A program made the position numbers and the translations under genes. Positions 1 through 8,622 of a stretch of DNA of 35,981 nt are shown one piece after another. Under the pieces are notes generated by a model. It was not told the origin of the DNA. It ran no database searches and worked only from the letters and a program-made list of their open reading frames with translations. Source of the DNA: an uncultured Bacteroidota bacterium (GTDB taxonomy: Bacteria; Bacteroidota; Bacteroidia; Flavobacteriales; Flavobacteriaceae); the NCBI GenBank assembly GCA_902593165.1, contig CACJHI010000015.1, forward strand, positions 1-35,981. Reading direction: 5' to 3'. Every line of letters starts with the position of its first letter. The first letter of the stretch is position 1.

Positions 1-1805
1 CAAATGAAAATTTTCCCCTTGTTGTATCCCAATCCATTCTTTTACTTTTTGCGTTTGGAAATAGTTCTTTAACAATTTCTTCAATTTGTTGAGTTCCGTC
101 ACCTTTAAAACTCATAGCTTCAGATCCACATGAGTTACATCTAATTTCAGCTTTTGATGAAAACCCACAATAATGACATTTAAGCATATTTGAAGATGAA
201 TGATATGTTAAGCTTACATCACAATTGTCACACATTATATTATTACCACATGAGTCACATATCCACTGTGGAGAATAGCCTCTTCTGTTTCTAAATAGAA
301 TTACTTGTTTATTCAATTTTAGAGTGCTGTGAACTTCTTGAACCAGTTTTTCAGAAAATATAAAGCTGTATTCATTTTTAATTTCACTTCTCATATCCAG
401 AGGAATTATATCAGGCATTTCAATATTTCCAAATCTCTCTTCCAGCTTAACATAACCATATTTTTCATTCTTAGCATTATAAGAAGACTCAATCGAAGGT
501 GTAGCTGATCCAAGTATAACTTTCGAATTATTTAAAACAGATAAATAAATAGCAGAATCACGAGCATTATACCTTGGAGATGGTTCTTGTTGCTTGTATG
601 AAGTTTCATGTTCCTCGTCGACAATAACTAATCCCAGTTTATTAAATGGAAGAAAAACTGATGATCTTGTGCCTACAATTAAGCTGCTTGATTCCTTATT
701 TGATTTTATACTCTCCCATACCTCAGTTCTCTCATTTAATGAATACCTTGAGTGAAATACTGATATTTTATCACCAAAAATTTGTTTTTAATTTTTGAAT
801 AATTTGAGTTGTTAAAGATATTTCAGGAAGTAGATAAAGGACTTGCTGATCTGAATTGAGATAACTTTCTATAATTTTCATATAAATCTCAGTCTTTCCT
901 GATGATGTAACTCCTTCCAATATTACTACATCCTTTTTCTTTAATTGATTATTTATTTCATTTAATGCTACTTGCTGAACTTTTGATAGTTTATTTATTT
1001 TTTGATCGTATTTTTTATTATCCTCAATCCTGTTAATCTTAATTTTTCTTATTGATATAAAACCTTTTTTTTCAAGGCCTTTCAATGAGGTTTCAGAAAA
1101 ATTAATTATTGTTTTTAGGTCTTTAATCTTAAGATAATTATCAAGCTTAGTAGAACTGATAATTTGCATCAGTATTTCTCTTTGTTTAGGAGTTTTCTTA
1201 AGTAAATCAATTGATTTATTAATAGTTTCTCTATTTAAATAAATTACCCTAACTAGTTTTGGCTTATATATCTCATTTATTTCAAAGTTTAATTCAATGA
1301 GATTTTTTTGAATCATTTTTTGAATTATTGAGTATATGTTTTTTTTATCAAGAATTTCTGAAACCTCATTAATTTTTAAATTTTTAAAATCAAGGGCGTC
1401 ATATATTAAAAACTCTTCTTCACTAAGTTTTTCAAGAGTTTCATGATCTATCTGTTTTTTAATGATTACTGTATCACTTTCAAGAAGAAATGTAGAAGGA
1501 ATTGCAGCTTTTAAAACATCACCAAGTGAGGTAAAATAATATTTTGATATCCAACTCCAGAATTCAATTTGTGATTCAGATACAAGTGCATTCTTATCAT
1601 ACGAAAACTCTATGGGTTTTATTTCGCTAAATTCAGGTTTTTCATTGTGAATTTTTTTTATTACACCAGTGTAAATTTTTCTTTTCCCAAAACTAACTGC
1701 TACTCTATGACCAATTCCTAATGATTTACTTTGCTCTTGTGAAAGTTGATATGTAAATGTTCCTTGAAGAGGAAGAGGAAGTATCACATCTGCATAGTAA
1801 TTCAT
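1..1805 (-). CDS. priA: Primosomal helicase PriA, 3' end outside window, frameshifted
   Basis: PriA is a 3'-5' DNA helicase that restarts stalled replication forks. The first 344 residues are read from 1805 down to 771. They hold the N-terminal DNA-binding part (VILPLPLQGTFTY near residue 8) and the Walker A motif GVTSSGKT at residues 298-305, then stop at a TGA just after KLKTNFW. The protein continues in another frame from about 783 down to position 1. There the Walker B box DEEH and eight cysteines in four CxxC-type pairs (zinc-binding region) can be read. Dropping one base from the five-A run at 776-780 (+ strand) restores KLKTNFGDKISVFHS, which fits the family. It is therefore one gene with a single-base insertion, either a sequencing error or a real mutation. 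The C-terminus lies beyond the window. It is divergent from the gene at 1848, with a 42-nt gap in which I see no TAnnTTTG box. Confidence 0.93.
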
Positions 1806-1847
1806 AGTTAATTATAATATATTCTTTCTAATTTAGCAATTAGCCCG

Positions 1848-2609
1848 ATGAAAAAGATACTAATATTTATTACTCTAGCATTTTCTTTTATCTGTTTCTC
1901 TCAAGAACAGAGTCAAACTGTTAAAGGAAAAGTTCAAAGTGAAACAAGTGAAGCAATTCTTCAAAATGTTCATGTACTAAATTTAACCAAGGTAAAAGGG
2001 ACAATTACTAATAAAGAAGGTGAATTTGAAATAAATGCCAAACTTAACGATACATTATATTTCTCATACATAGGATATAAACCTCTTAAGGTTGTAGTTA
2101 CTAATGATTTAATTAGATTCGAGGATAACACAATAGAACTGACTGAACTTGCTTTTGCTTTAGAAGAGGTTATTATTAAACCATATCAACTTACAGGTTA
2201 CTTAGAGATAGATGTCAAGAATGCTCCTGTGAATACATCTACCAGATATAGAATTATTGGTTTGCCAAATCTTGGTTATGAAGCAGGAAGAAGATCTCGA
2301 TCTGGAATATCCAAGGTAATTGGTGCAATTTTTAATCCGGCTGATTTTCTAAATAATCTTTTCAAAAAGAAATCTGCTAAAATGGATAAACTTAGACTTA
2401 TGCGAGAAGATATTGAAATTAAAAATCTCTTGTCGACAAAGTTTGATCGTGAAGTTTTAGTTCAACTTCTAGGAGTTGAGAGGCTTGACATTGACGAAAT
2501 TTTAAGAAACTGTAATTTTTCTGACACTTTCATTCAACAAGCGAATGATTTACAGATAATGGAAGCAATTAATGAGTGTTATGATGAATACAAGCTTCTT
2601 GAATTTTAA
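1848..2609 (+). CDS. Secreted CarboxypepD_reg-like domain protein
   Basis: The 253-aa protein begins with a signal peptide (basic MKK, hydrophobic core to about residue 18, FSQ-type cleavage region). Residues about 24-110 form a carboxypeptidase regulatory-like beta-sandwich domain of the type found at the N-terminus of Bacteroidota TonB-dependent receptors: VKGKVQ, then a GTITNKEGEFEI turn, then LYFSYIGYKPL. Here no receptor barrel follows. The remaining 140 residues are charged, with a basic stretch near residue 175, and match no domain I recognise. The protein is probably periplasmic or outer-membrane associated. Its function is unknown and no enzymatic motif is visible. It lies between divergent priA and co-directional purB (30 nt downstream), and purB has its own promoter box. 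Confidence 0.8.
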   Translation: MKKILIFITLAFSFICFSQEQSQTVKGKVQSETSEAILQNVHVLNLTKVKGTITNKEGEFEINAKLNDTLYFSYIGYKPLKVVVTNDLIRFEDNTIELTELAFALEEVIIKPYQLTGYLEIDVKNAPVNTSTRYRIIGLPNLGYEAGRRSRSGISKVIGAIFNPADFLNNLFKKKSAKMDKLRLMREDIEIKNLLSTKFDREVLVQLLGVERLDIDEILRNCNFSDTFIQQANDLQIMEAINECYDEYKLLEF

Positions 2610-2627
2610 TATACTACTCAGTTACCT

Positions 2628-2635
2628 TATCTTTG
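2628..2635 (+). promoter_or_regulatory. TAnnTTTG -7 box of purB (near-leaderless)
   Basis: TATCTTTG matches the Bacteroidota sigma-A -7 element exactly. It ends only 4 nt before the purB ATG, so transcription would start at or next to the start codon. No well-spaced -33 TTG is visible; the nearest, at 2599-2601, is further away than usual. Confidence 0.6.
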
Positions 2636-2639
2636 CGCA

Positions 2640-3983
2640 ATGAATGAATTTAATTTAAATTCAATTTCTCCAATAGATGGAAGATATTTTGATAAGACTA
2701 AAGTTTTAAATAAATACTTTAGCGAAAAAGCACTAATATTTTACAGACTTAAAGTTGAAGTTGAATACTTTATCTCTCTTTGTAAAATTGGAATTCCTCA
2801 ACTTGATAAATTTGAATCGAAAAAGTTTGATGAATTAAGAAAGATTTACCTAAAATTCTCAGATGAAGATGCAGCTGAAATAAAAGAAATTGAAATAGTT
2901 ACAAATCATGATGTCAAAGCAGTTGAATATTATATTAAGCAGAAATTTGATGCTCTTAATCTAGCAGAATACAAAGAATTTGTTCACTTTGGATTAACTT
3001 CTCAGGACATTAATAATACAGCTATTCCATTATCAGTAAAAGATTTTATTGAAGAAGTATACATTCCAAAATTGAATAATGTTCTTGATGCAATTAATGT
3101 GAAATGTGAAGAATTAAAAGACATAACTATTATTTCTAGAACTCATGGTCAGCCAGCCTCACCAACTAAACTTGGAAAAGAATTTAAAGTATTCTGGACT
3201 AGAATAAATAATCAACTTTCTACTCTGAAGGAAATACCAAATTCAGCCAAGTTTGCTGGAGCAGTTGGAAATTTTAATGCACATCTTGTAGCATACCCCA
3301 ATATTGATTGGAAAGAGTTTGGTCAAAATTTTATAGAGAATGAATTAAATTTAAATTATTCATTTCCAACAACTCAAATTGAACATTATGATTCGTTTGC
3401 AGCTTTGTGTGACAATTGTAGGAGAATAAATAATATTTTGTTAGATATGTGCATTGATATATGGACATATATATCTCATGACTATTTTAAACAGAAAATA
3501 ATTAAAGGTGAGGTTGGGTCATCTGCAATGCCTCACAAAGTTAATCCTATTGACTTTGAAAACTCAGAAGGGAATATTGGTTTAGCTAACTCAATATTTG
3601 TTTTTCTGTCAAATAAGTTGCCAAAATCAAGATTACAAAGAGATCTCAGTGACAGTACTGTTTTGAGGAATATTGGAGTTCCTTTTGGACATTCATTAAT
3701 CTCTTTTGAATCAATCCTTAAGGGTCTAAATAAGATATATGTGAATGAAGATAAAATAAATAGAGACATTGAAGAAAATTGGATTGTTGTCTCTGAGGCA
3801 ATTCAAACTATTTTAAGGAGAGAGGGATATAGTAAGCCATATGAAATCATGAAAAAACTTACTAGAAACAATCAAAAAATTGATAAGGAATCTTTACACA
3901 AATTCATTGATAACCTTAAAATTGATGATACTATTAAAAAAGAGTTAAAACAAATCTCTCCTTATAATTACACCGGTATATAA
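2640..3983 (+). CDS. purB: Adenylosuccinate lyase
   Basis: PurB catalyses two fumarate-releasing steps of purine synthesis: SAICAR to AICAR, and adenylosuccinate to AMP. The 447-aa length is normal for the family. The N-terminus NSISPIDGRY is the usual PurB opening. The fumarase/aspartase superfamily signature GSSAMPHKVNP lies at residues 293-303, with the flexible-loop serines S294/S295 and Lys300. SRTHGQPA (near residue 166) supplies the conserved catalytic-region histidine. The start codon is fixed by the alignment-like N-terminus and sits directly behind a TATCTTTG promoter box. The S41 peptidase gene follows after 15 nt and may be co-transcribed. Other genes of IMP/AMP and folate-linked synthesis in the window are purL and folD. 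Confidence 0.97.
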   Translation: MNEFNLNSISPIDGRYFDKTKVLNKYFSEKALIFYRLKVEVEYFISLCKIGIPQLDKFESKKFDELRKIYLKFSDEDAAEIKEIEIVTNHDVKAVEYYIKQKFDALNLAEYKEFVHFGLTSQDINNTAIPLSVKDFIEEVYIPKLNNVLDAINVKCEELKDITIISRTHGQPASPTKLGKEFKVFWTRINNQLSTLKEIPNSAKFAGAVGNFNAHLVAYPNIDWKEFGQNFIENELNLNYSFPTTQIEHYDSFAALCDNCRRINNILLDMCIDIWTYISHDYFKQKIIKGEVGSSAMPHKVNPIDFENSEGNIGLANSIFVFLSNKLPKSRLQRDLSDSTVLRNIGVPFGHSLISFESILKGLNKIYVNEDKINRDIEENWIVVSEAIQTILRREGYSKPYEIMKKLTRNNQKIDKESLHKFIDNLKIDDTIKKELKQISPYNYTGI

Positions 3984-3998
3984 TTTTAAATTGATTAG

Positions 3999-5459
3999 AT
4001 GAAAAAATTTAAGTTTTGTCTTTTGGCTTTAATACTTGTATTTAGCAGTTGTAAGAAATCAGATGACGAAGATTCAAATATTATAAGAATTGAAACAGAC
4101 CTTGAGATTATTGATTTTATATGGAAAGGATTAAATCAATATTATTATTGGCAGGAAAGTGTTATAAATTTATCTGATAGTAAAAAAGAAAGTGAATCTG
4201 ACTATGCCTATTTTTTGAGTCAGAACCCTGATCCTGAAAATTTTTTTAATTCACTTCTTCACCCAGATGATAATTTTAGTTGGATAGTTGATGACTATGT
4301 TGAGTTAGAGAATATGCTACAAGGAATTGATGTTTCAGATGGAATGGAGTTTGGTTTATATGTTGAGTGTAATGATCAAAACATCTTTGGTTTTGTTAGA
4401 TATGTTCAGAAAGATTCAGACGCTGAGTCTAAAGGTGTAAAAAGAGGAATGGTGTTTAGTAATATCAATGGGACAAGACTCACAAGAGATAACTATAGAG
4501 ATTTATTATTTAATGATACTAATAGCTCTTATACAATAAGATTTTCTGAAATAAGTTATAACCAGAACAATCAATGTGCTAATATAATTCCTGGTCAGGA
4601 GGACTTAACATTGACTAAATCAAGAATTGTAAAAAATCCCATCCATATATCAAAGATTATTGAAAATGGAGGGCAAAAAATTGGATACTTAATGTATAAT
4701 CAATTTTTAGGTGTTGTTGAATCTGAAGGAAAAGATTATAATTCTGAGCTTAATGATACTTTTTCTAATTTTTTATCAAATGGGATTAATGATTTGGTAA
4801 TAGATTTAAGATATAATCCTGGTGGTAGAATATCTACATCTATTAATCTGGCCTCGATGATCACAGGTCAATTTAATAATCAAGTTTTTGCAAAAGAAAG
4901 GTGGAACTCTAAATTAATGAATTATTGGGATGAGAATAGTCCAGAATCTTTATTAAATAGGTTTACAAATAAACTAGGTAATAATCAGTCAATATTTTCA
5001 CTTAATCTTGATAGAGTGTTTATACTTACCTCTGCAAGAACAGCATCTGCAAGTGAACTATTAATTAATGGACTTGATCCATATATTGACGTAATTCATA
5101 TTGGTGACTTTACAGTTGGAAAAAATCAAGGTTCTATTACTGTGTATGATTACATTAATGATTCAAGAGATAAAAATCCAAACCACATGTATGCGATGCA
5201 GCCAATCGTTCTTAAAATTGGAAATGTTGCAGGTTATACAGATTTTCCCAATGGACTTGAACCTGATATTTTTATTAAAGAGTCATTATTAAATCCTGGT
5301 ATTTTAGGTGATATAGAAGAACCTCTATTAAAAATTGCAATTGATCAAATCTCAGGAGATGGAATATCAATTGAAAATAATTACTTTTTTAAGGAGATTT
5401 CTACTCCTAAAGATGAAATAAAAGAGAAAATTATTATAGATGATATAATAATTAAATAA
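3999..5459 (+). CDS. S41 family C-terminal processing-type peptidase, lipoprotein
   Basis: The 486-aa protein starts with a lipoprotein signal peptide; the lipobox VFSSC places the lipidated Cys at residue 18. A PDZ-like segment lies at about residues 115-190 (AESKGVKRGMVFSNING). The S41 (tail-specific protease) domain follows, with IDLRYNPGGR near residue 270. The catalytic Ser/Lys dyad is probably S350 in the ASAS-E motif and K375 in VGKNQGS; the 25-residue spacing equals that of Prc/CtpA proteases. It should act in the periplasm or on the outer membrane. The substrate is unknown. It follows purB by 15 nt. Its TAA abuts the carB stop codon on the other strand with no base between and no terminator hairpin. 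Confidence 0.9.
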   Translation: MKKFKFCLLALILVFSSCKKSDDEDSNIIRIETDLEIIDFIWKGLNQYYYWQESVINLSDSKKESESDYAYFLSQNPDPENFFNSLLHPDDNFSWIVDDYVELENMLQGIDVSDGMEFGLYVECNDQNIFGFVRYVQKDSDAESKGVKRGMVFSNINGTRLTRDNYRDLLFNDTNSSYTIRFSEISYNQNNQCANIIPGQEDLTLTKSRIVKNPIHISKIIENGGQKIGYLMYNQFLGVVESEGKDYNSELNDTFSNFLSNGINDLVIDLRYNPGGRISTSINLASMITGQFNNQVFAKERWNSKLMNYWDENSPESLLNRFTNKLGNNQSIFSLNLDRVFILTSARTASASELLINGLDPYIDVIHIGDFTVGKNQGSITVYDYINDSRDKNPNHMYAMQPIVLKIGNVAGYTDFPNGLEPDIFIKESLLNPGILGDIEEPLLKIAIDQISGDGISIENNYFFKEISTPKDEIKEKIIIDDIIIK

Positions 5460-8312
5460 TCATTTTGTAAGGTACATTTTTCTTCTAGAATAAAGCTCAA
5501 AGAATGAATCATCGTTTAAATCATCAATAAAGAGAATACTCTCTCCTGTACTTTTCATTTCAGGGCCAAGTTGTTTATTTACATCAGGAAATTTGTTAAA
5601 AGAGAATACCGGTTGTTTAATTGCATATCCTTCAAGTCTTGGTTTAAAGTCAAAGTCTTTAATTTTCTTTTCACCTAACATGACCTTAGTTGCATAATTT
5701 ACATAGGGCTCTTTATAAGCCTTGGAGATAAAAGGGACTGTTCTAGATGCTCTTGGATTAGCCTCTATTATAAATACCTTATCATCCTTAATTGCAAATT
5801 GAATATTTATTAATCCAACTGTATTAAGAGCTAAAGCAATTTTTTTTGTATGGTCTTTAATTTGTTTAACTGTAAATTCTCCTAGGTTAAATACTGGTAA
5901 TGTAGCATTTGAATCACCAGAATGAATACCACATGGCTCAATATGCTCCATGATTCCAATTATGTAGACATCCTCACCGTCACAAATTGCGTCAGCCTCA
6001 GCCTCAATAGCTCCATCTAGATAATGGTCCAATAAAAGCTTATTATTAGGTATTTTAGATAGAAGGTCTACTACATGTTCTTCAAGTTCTTCTTTATTTA
6101 TTACAATTTTCATCCCCTGACCTCCAAGAACATAAGAAGGTCTTACTAAAATCGGGAAGTTTAACTCAGATGATAATTCAACAGCCTCTTTTGCACTAGT
6201 AGCTACACCGAAATCAGGATATGGAATTTTATTTTTCTTTAAAAGATTTGAAAAACTTCCCCTGTCCTCTGCCAAATCAAGAGATTTATACTCTGTACCA
6301 ATTATTTTAATGTTATACCTATCTAGTTTTTCAGCAAGTTTTAATGCAGTCTGTCCACCAAGTTGAACTATAACTCCAACTGGATTCTCATGCCTTATAA
6401 TATCATAAATATGTTCCCAAAAAACTGGTTCAAAATAAAGCTTATCGGAGATATCAAAATCAGTTGATACAGTCTCTGGGTTACAATTTATCATTATTGT
6501 TTCATAACCACATTCACTAGCAGCTAATACACCATGAACACAACAATAGTCAAATTCAATACCTTGACCAATACGATTAGGACCAGAACCCAGAACAACA
6601 ATCTTTTTCTTGTTAGAAACAACACTTTCATTCTCAGAAAATTCTTTATTATCAATTGTCTTAATTTTTTCCTCAAAAGTTGAGTAATAATATGGGGTTT
6701 GTGCTGGAAACTCTGCTGAGCAAGTATCCACTAATTTGTATACTCTATTTATTCCTAACTCATCTCTCTTTTTGTAAACCTGACTTTCTAGACAATTTAA
6801 CATGTATGCAATTTGCCTATCTGCAAAACCTTTTTGTTTTGCTTCAAGAAGAGTATCATAATCTAAATTGTCAATATTTAATTTAGATATTTCTTTTTCT
6901 AGTTGATATAATTCTTCGTATTGTTTTAAAAACCACATATCAATTTTTGTGATTTCATATATTCTCTCTAAAGAAATACCAGCTTGTATTGCATCATAAA
7001 TTACAAATACTCTATCCCAACTTGCATTAGTAAGCTTACTGATAATAGTATTATAGTCTTTATATCCTTTCCCATCTGCGCCTAATCCATTTCTTTTAAT
7101 TTCTAATGATTGAGTTGCTTTATGGAGTGCTTCCTGGAAAGACCTGCCAATACCCATCACCTCACCAACTGCCTTCATCTGAAGACCTAGAGTTCTATCA
7201 GAGCCTTCAAATTTATCAAAATTCCATCTTGGAATTTTTACTATAACATAATCCAGAGTCGGTTCAAAAAGTGCTGAAGTAGATTTAGTTATTTGATTAT
7301 TAAGTTCATCTAGAGTATATCCAAGAGCCAATTTAGCTGCAATTTTTGCTATTGGATAACCTGATGCCTTTGAAGCAAGAGCAGATGATCTTGAAACCCT
7401 AGGATTTATTTCAATTGCTATTATATCCTCTTTTTCATCTGGACTTACAGCAAACTGGACATTACAACCACCTGCAAAGTCACCAATGCTTTTCATCATC
7501 TTAATAGCCATATCTCTCATTCTCTGATAAGTAGTATCAGACAGAGTCATAGCAGGAGCAACTGTAATTGAGTCTCCAGTATGTATGCCCATTGGATCCA
7601 TATTCTCAATTGTACAAATTATTACAATATTATTATTCTTATCTCTAAGCAATTCCAACTCATATTCTTTCCATCCCATTAAAGCTTTATCAATTAGAAC
7701 CTCATGTATTGGCGATGATTCTAGACCTCTAGTTAATAAATCATTAAATTTTTCTTCTTCAAAGACAATTGAAGCACCAGTTCCACCCAAAGTAAAAGAA
7801 GGTCTGATTACAAGTGGAAAACCAAAACGCTGTGCTATTTCTTTACCCTTTAAAAAAGATGAAGCACTTTCAGCAGGTGCGACAGGAATATTTATTTCGT
7901 TAAGTAGAGTTCTAAATTTTTCTCTATCCTCAGTAATTTCAATTGCATCAATATCAACTCCAATTATTTTCACATTAAATCTGGACCAGACTTCCTTTTC
8001 TTGAGCTTCAATACAAAGATTAAGTGCAGTTTGCCCACCCATTGTAGGTAAGACCGCATCAATATCATCATGAATTTCAAGAATTTCAATAATAGATTTG
8101 GTAGTAAGAGGTTTAAGATATACATGATCCGCCATCGAAGGATCAGTCATTATAGTAGCAGGATTTGAATTAATCAGTATAGTCTTAATACCATCTTCTT
8201 GAAGAGATCTAAGGGCTTGTGATCCAGAATAATCAAATTCGCAGGCTTGACCTATTATTATGGGCCCAGAACCAATTATAAGAATTGATTTAATATTTTT
8301 ATCCTTAGGCAT
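5460..8312 (-). CDS. carB: Carbamoyl-phosphate synthase large subunit, without MGS domain
   Basis: CarB joins bicarbonate, ammonia (from CarA) and two ATP into carbamoyl phosphate for pyrimidine and arginine synthesis. The 950-aa chain shows the duplicated layout. The first half begins KSILIIGSGPIIIGQACEFD, with ATP-grasp motifs such as RPSFTLGGTG near residue 170 and EINPRVSRSSALASKA near residue 300. The second half repeats them as VVLGSGPNRIGQGIEFDY, RPSYVLGGQG and EANPRASRTVPF. It ends soon after FNKFPDV and LGPEMKSTGE. E. coli CarB (1073 aa) carries a further ~120-residue methylglyoxal-synthase-like allosteric domain that is absent here. The stop codon is not the result of a visible frameshift. 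Other Flavobacteriia have the same length as far as I recall. It starts 18 nt behind the rpmH terminator; carA lies about 25 kb away. Confidence 0.97.
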   Translation of the reverse strand: MPKDKNIKSILIIGSGPIIIGQACEFDYSGSQALRSLQEDGIKTILINSNPATIMTDPSMADHVYLKPLTTKSIIEILEIHDDIDAVLPTMGGQTALNLCIEAQEKEVWSRFNVKIIGVDIDAIEITEDREKFRTLLNEINIPVAPAESASSFLKGKEIAQRFGFPLVIRPSFTLGGTGASIVFEEEKFNDLLTRGLESSPIHEVLIDKALMGWKEYELELLRDKNNNIVIICTIENMDPMGIHTGDSITVAPAMTLSDTTYQRMRDMAIKMMKSIGDFAGGCNVQFAVSPDEKEDIIAIEINPRVSRSSALASKASGYPIAKIAAKLALGYTLDELNNQITKSTSALFEPTLDYVIVKIPRWNFDKFEGSDRTLGLQMKAVGEVMGIGRSFQEALHKATQSLEIKRNGLGADGKGYKDYNTIISKLTNASWDRVFVIYDAIQAGISLERIYEITKIDMWFLKQYEELYQLEKEISKLNIDNLDYDTLLEAKQKGFADRQIAYMLNCLESQVYKKRDELGINRVYKLVDTCSAEFPAQTPYYYSTFEEKIKTIDNKEFSENESVVSNKKKIVVLGSGPNRIGQGIEFDYCCVHGVLAASECGYETIMINCNPETVSTDFDISDKLYFEPVFWEHIYDIIRHENPVGVIVQLGGQTALKLAEKLDRYNIKIIGTEYKSLDLAEDRGSFSNLLKKNKIPYPDFGVATSAKEAVELSSELNFPILVRPSYVLGGQGMKIVINKEELEEHVVDLLSKIPNNKLLLDHYLDGAIEAEADAICDGEDVYIIGIMEHIEPCGIHSGDSNATLPVFNLGEFTVKQIKDHTKKIALALNTVGLINIQFAIKDDKVFIIEANPRASRTVPFISKAYKEPYVNYATKVMLGEKKIKDFDFKPRLEGYAIKQPVFSFNKFPDVNKQLGPEMKSTGESILFIDDLNDDSFFELYSRRKMYLTK

Positions 8313-8328
8313 AAAATCACACTAAAAT

Positions 8329-8356
8329 ATAAAAAAAAAGGTGCCGTAAAAGCACC
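8329..8356 (-). terminator. Intrinsic terminator after rpmH, just ahead of carB
   Basis: Read on the minus strand, GGTGC and GCACC (8352-8356 and 8340-8344) form a five-pair GC-rich stem with a 7-nt loop, followed by nine T (8339-8331). It lies 22 nt after the rpmH stop. Its T tract ends only 18 nt before the carB ATG. The T tract merges into TATATTTT (8324-8331), a one-mismatch -7 box that could start carB transcription. Confidence 0.8.
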
Positions 8357-8378
8357 ACCTATAAAAAGTTATTAAAAA

Positions 8379-8537
8379 TTATTTCTTATGACGAGATTCG
8401 TCTGAAACGGATAATTTTTTTCTACCTTTTGCTCTTCTACCAGCAAGAACTCTTCGGCCGTTAGCAGTCGACATTCTATCCATAAACCCATGTTTATTTC
8501 TTCTTTTTCTTTTAGATGGTTGGTATGTCCTTTTCAC
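8379..8537 (-). CDS. rpmH: 50S ribosomal protein L34
   Basis: A 52-residue basic protein can be read from a GTG start at 8537. It opens [18 protein letters not shown] and continues through [22 protein letters not shown], the L34 signature, with a short C-terminal SDESRHKK tail. L34 binds 23S rRNA in the large subunit. Initiation at GTG is supported because the family sequence MKRTYQPS begins exactly there. A TATATTTG promoter box lies 21 nt upstream and a terminator follows. It is divergent from the TPR gene at 8623. The usual rpmH neighbours (rnpA, dnaA, yidC) are not here; carB is downstream instead. Confidence 0.95.
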   Translation of the reverse strand: MKRTYQPSKRKRRNKHGFMDRMSTANGRRVLAGRRAKGRKKLSVSDESRHKK

Positions 8538-8558
8538 AATTATCTATTTAATCGGTGG

Positions 8559-8566
8559 CAAATATA
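8559..8566 (-). promoter_or_regulatory. TAnnTTTG -7 box of rpmH
   Basis: TATATTTG on the minus strand, 21 nt before the rpmH GTG. A TTG at 8580-8582 could serve as the -33 element, though its spacing (13 nt) is shorter than usual. It forms a compact divergent promoter pair with the box at 8607. Confidence 0.6.
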
Positions 8567-8606
8567 ATATCTTTTTATTCAACTTCATATAAATATTTTT
8601 AAATTG

Positions 8607-8614
8607 TAAATTTG
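8607..8614 (+). promoter_or_regulatory. TAnnTTTG -7 box of the membrane TPR gene
   Basis: TAAATTTG ends 8 nt before the ATG at 8623, which implies a leader of only a few bases. Confidence 0.55.
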
Positions 8615-8622
8615 CAATATAT

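Noticed and set aside
776-780. Programmed ribosomal frameshift in priA
   Set aside because: There is no slippery heptamer with a downstream structure, the shifted frame needs a simple one-base correction in a homopolymer, and PriA is not known to be made this way.
3533-3769. Open frame on the minus strand inside purB, with similar antisense frames inside carB, the ABC exporter, purL, namZ, folD and carA
   Set aside because: They lie wholly within well-supported genes, show no domain or signal-peptide logic, and are expected shadows in AT-rich coding DNA.
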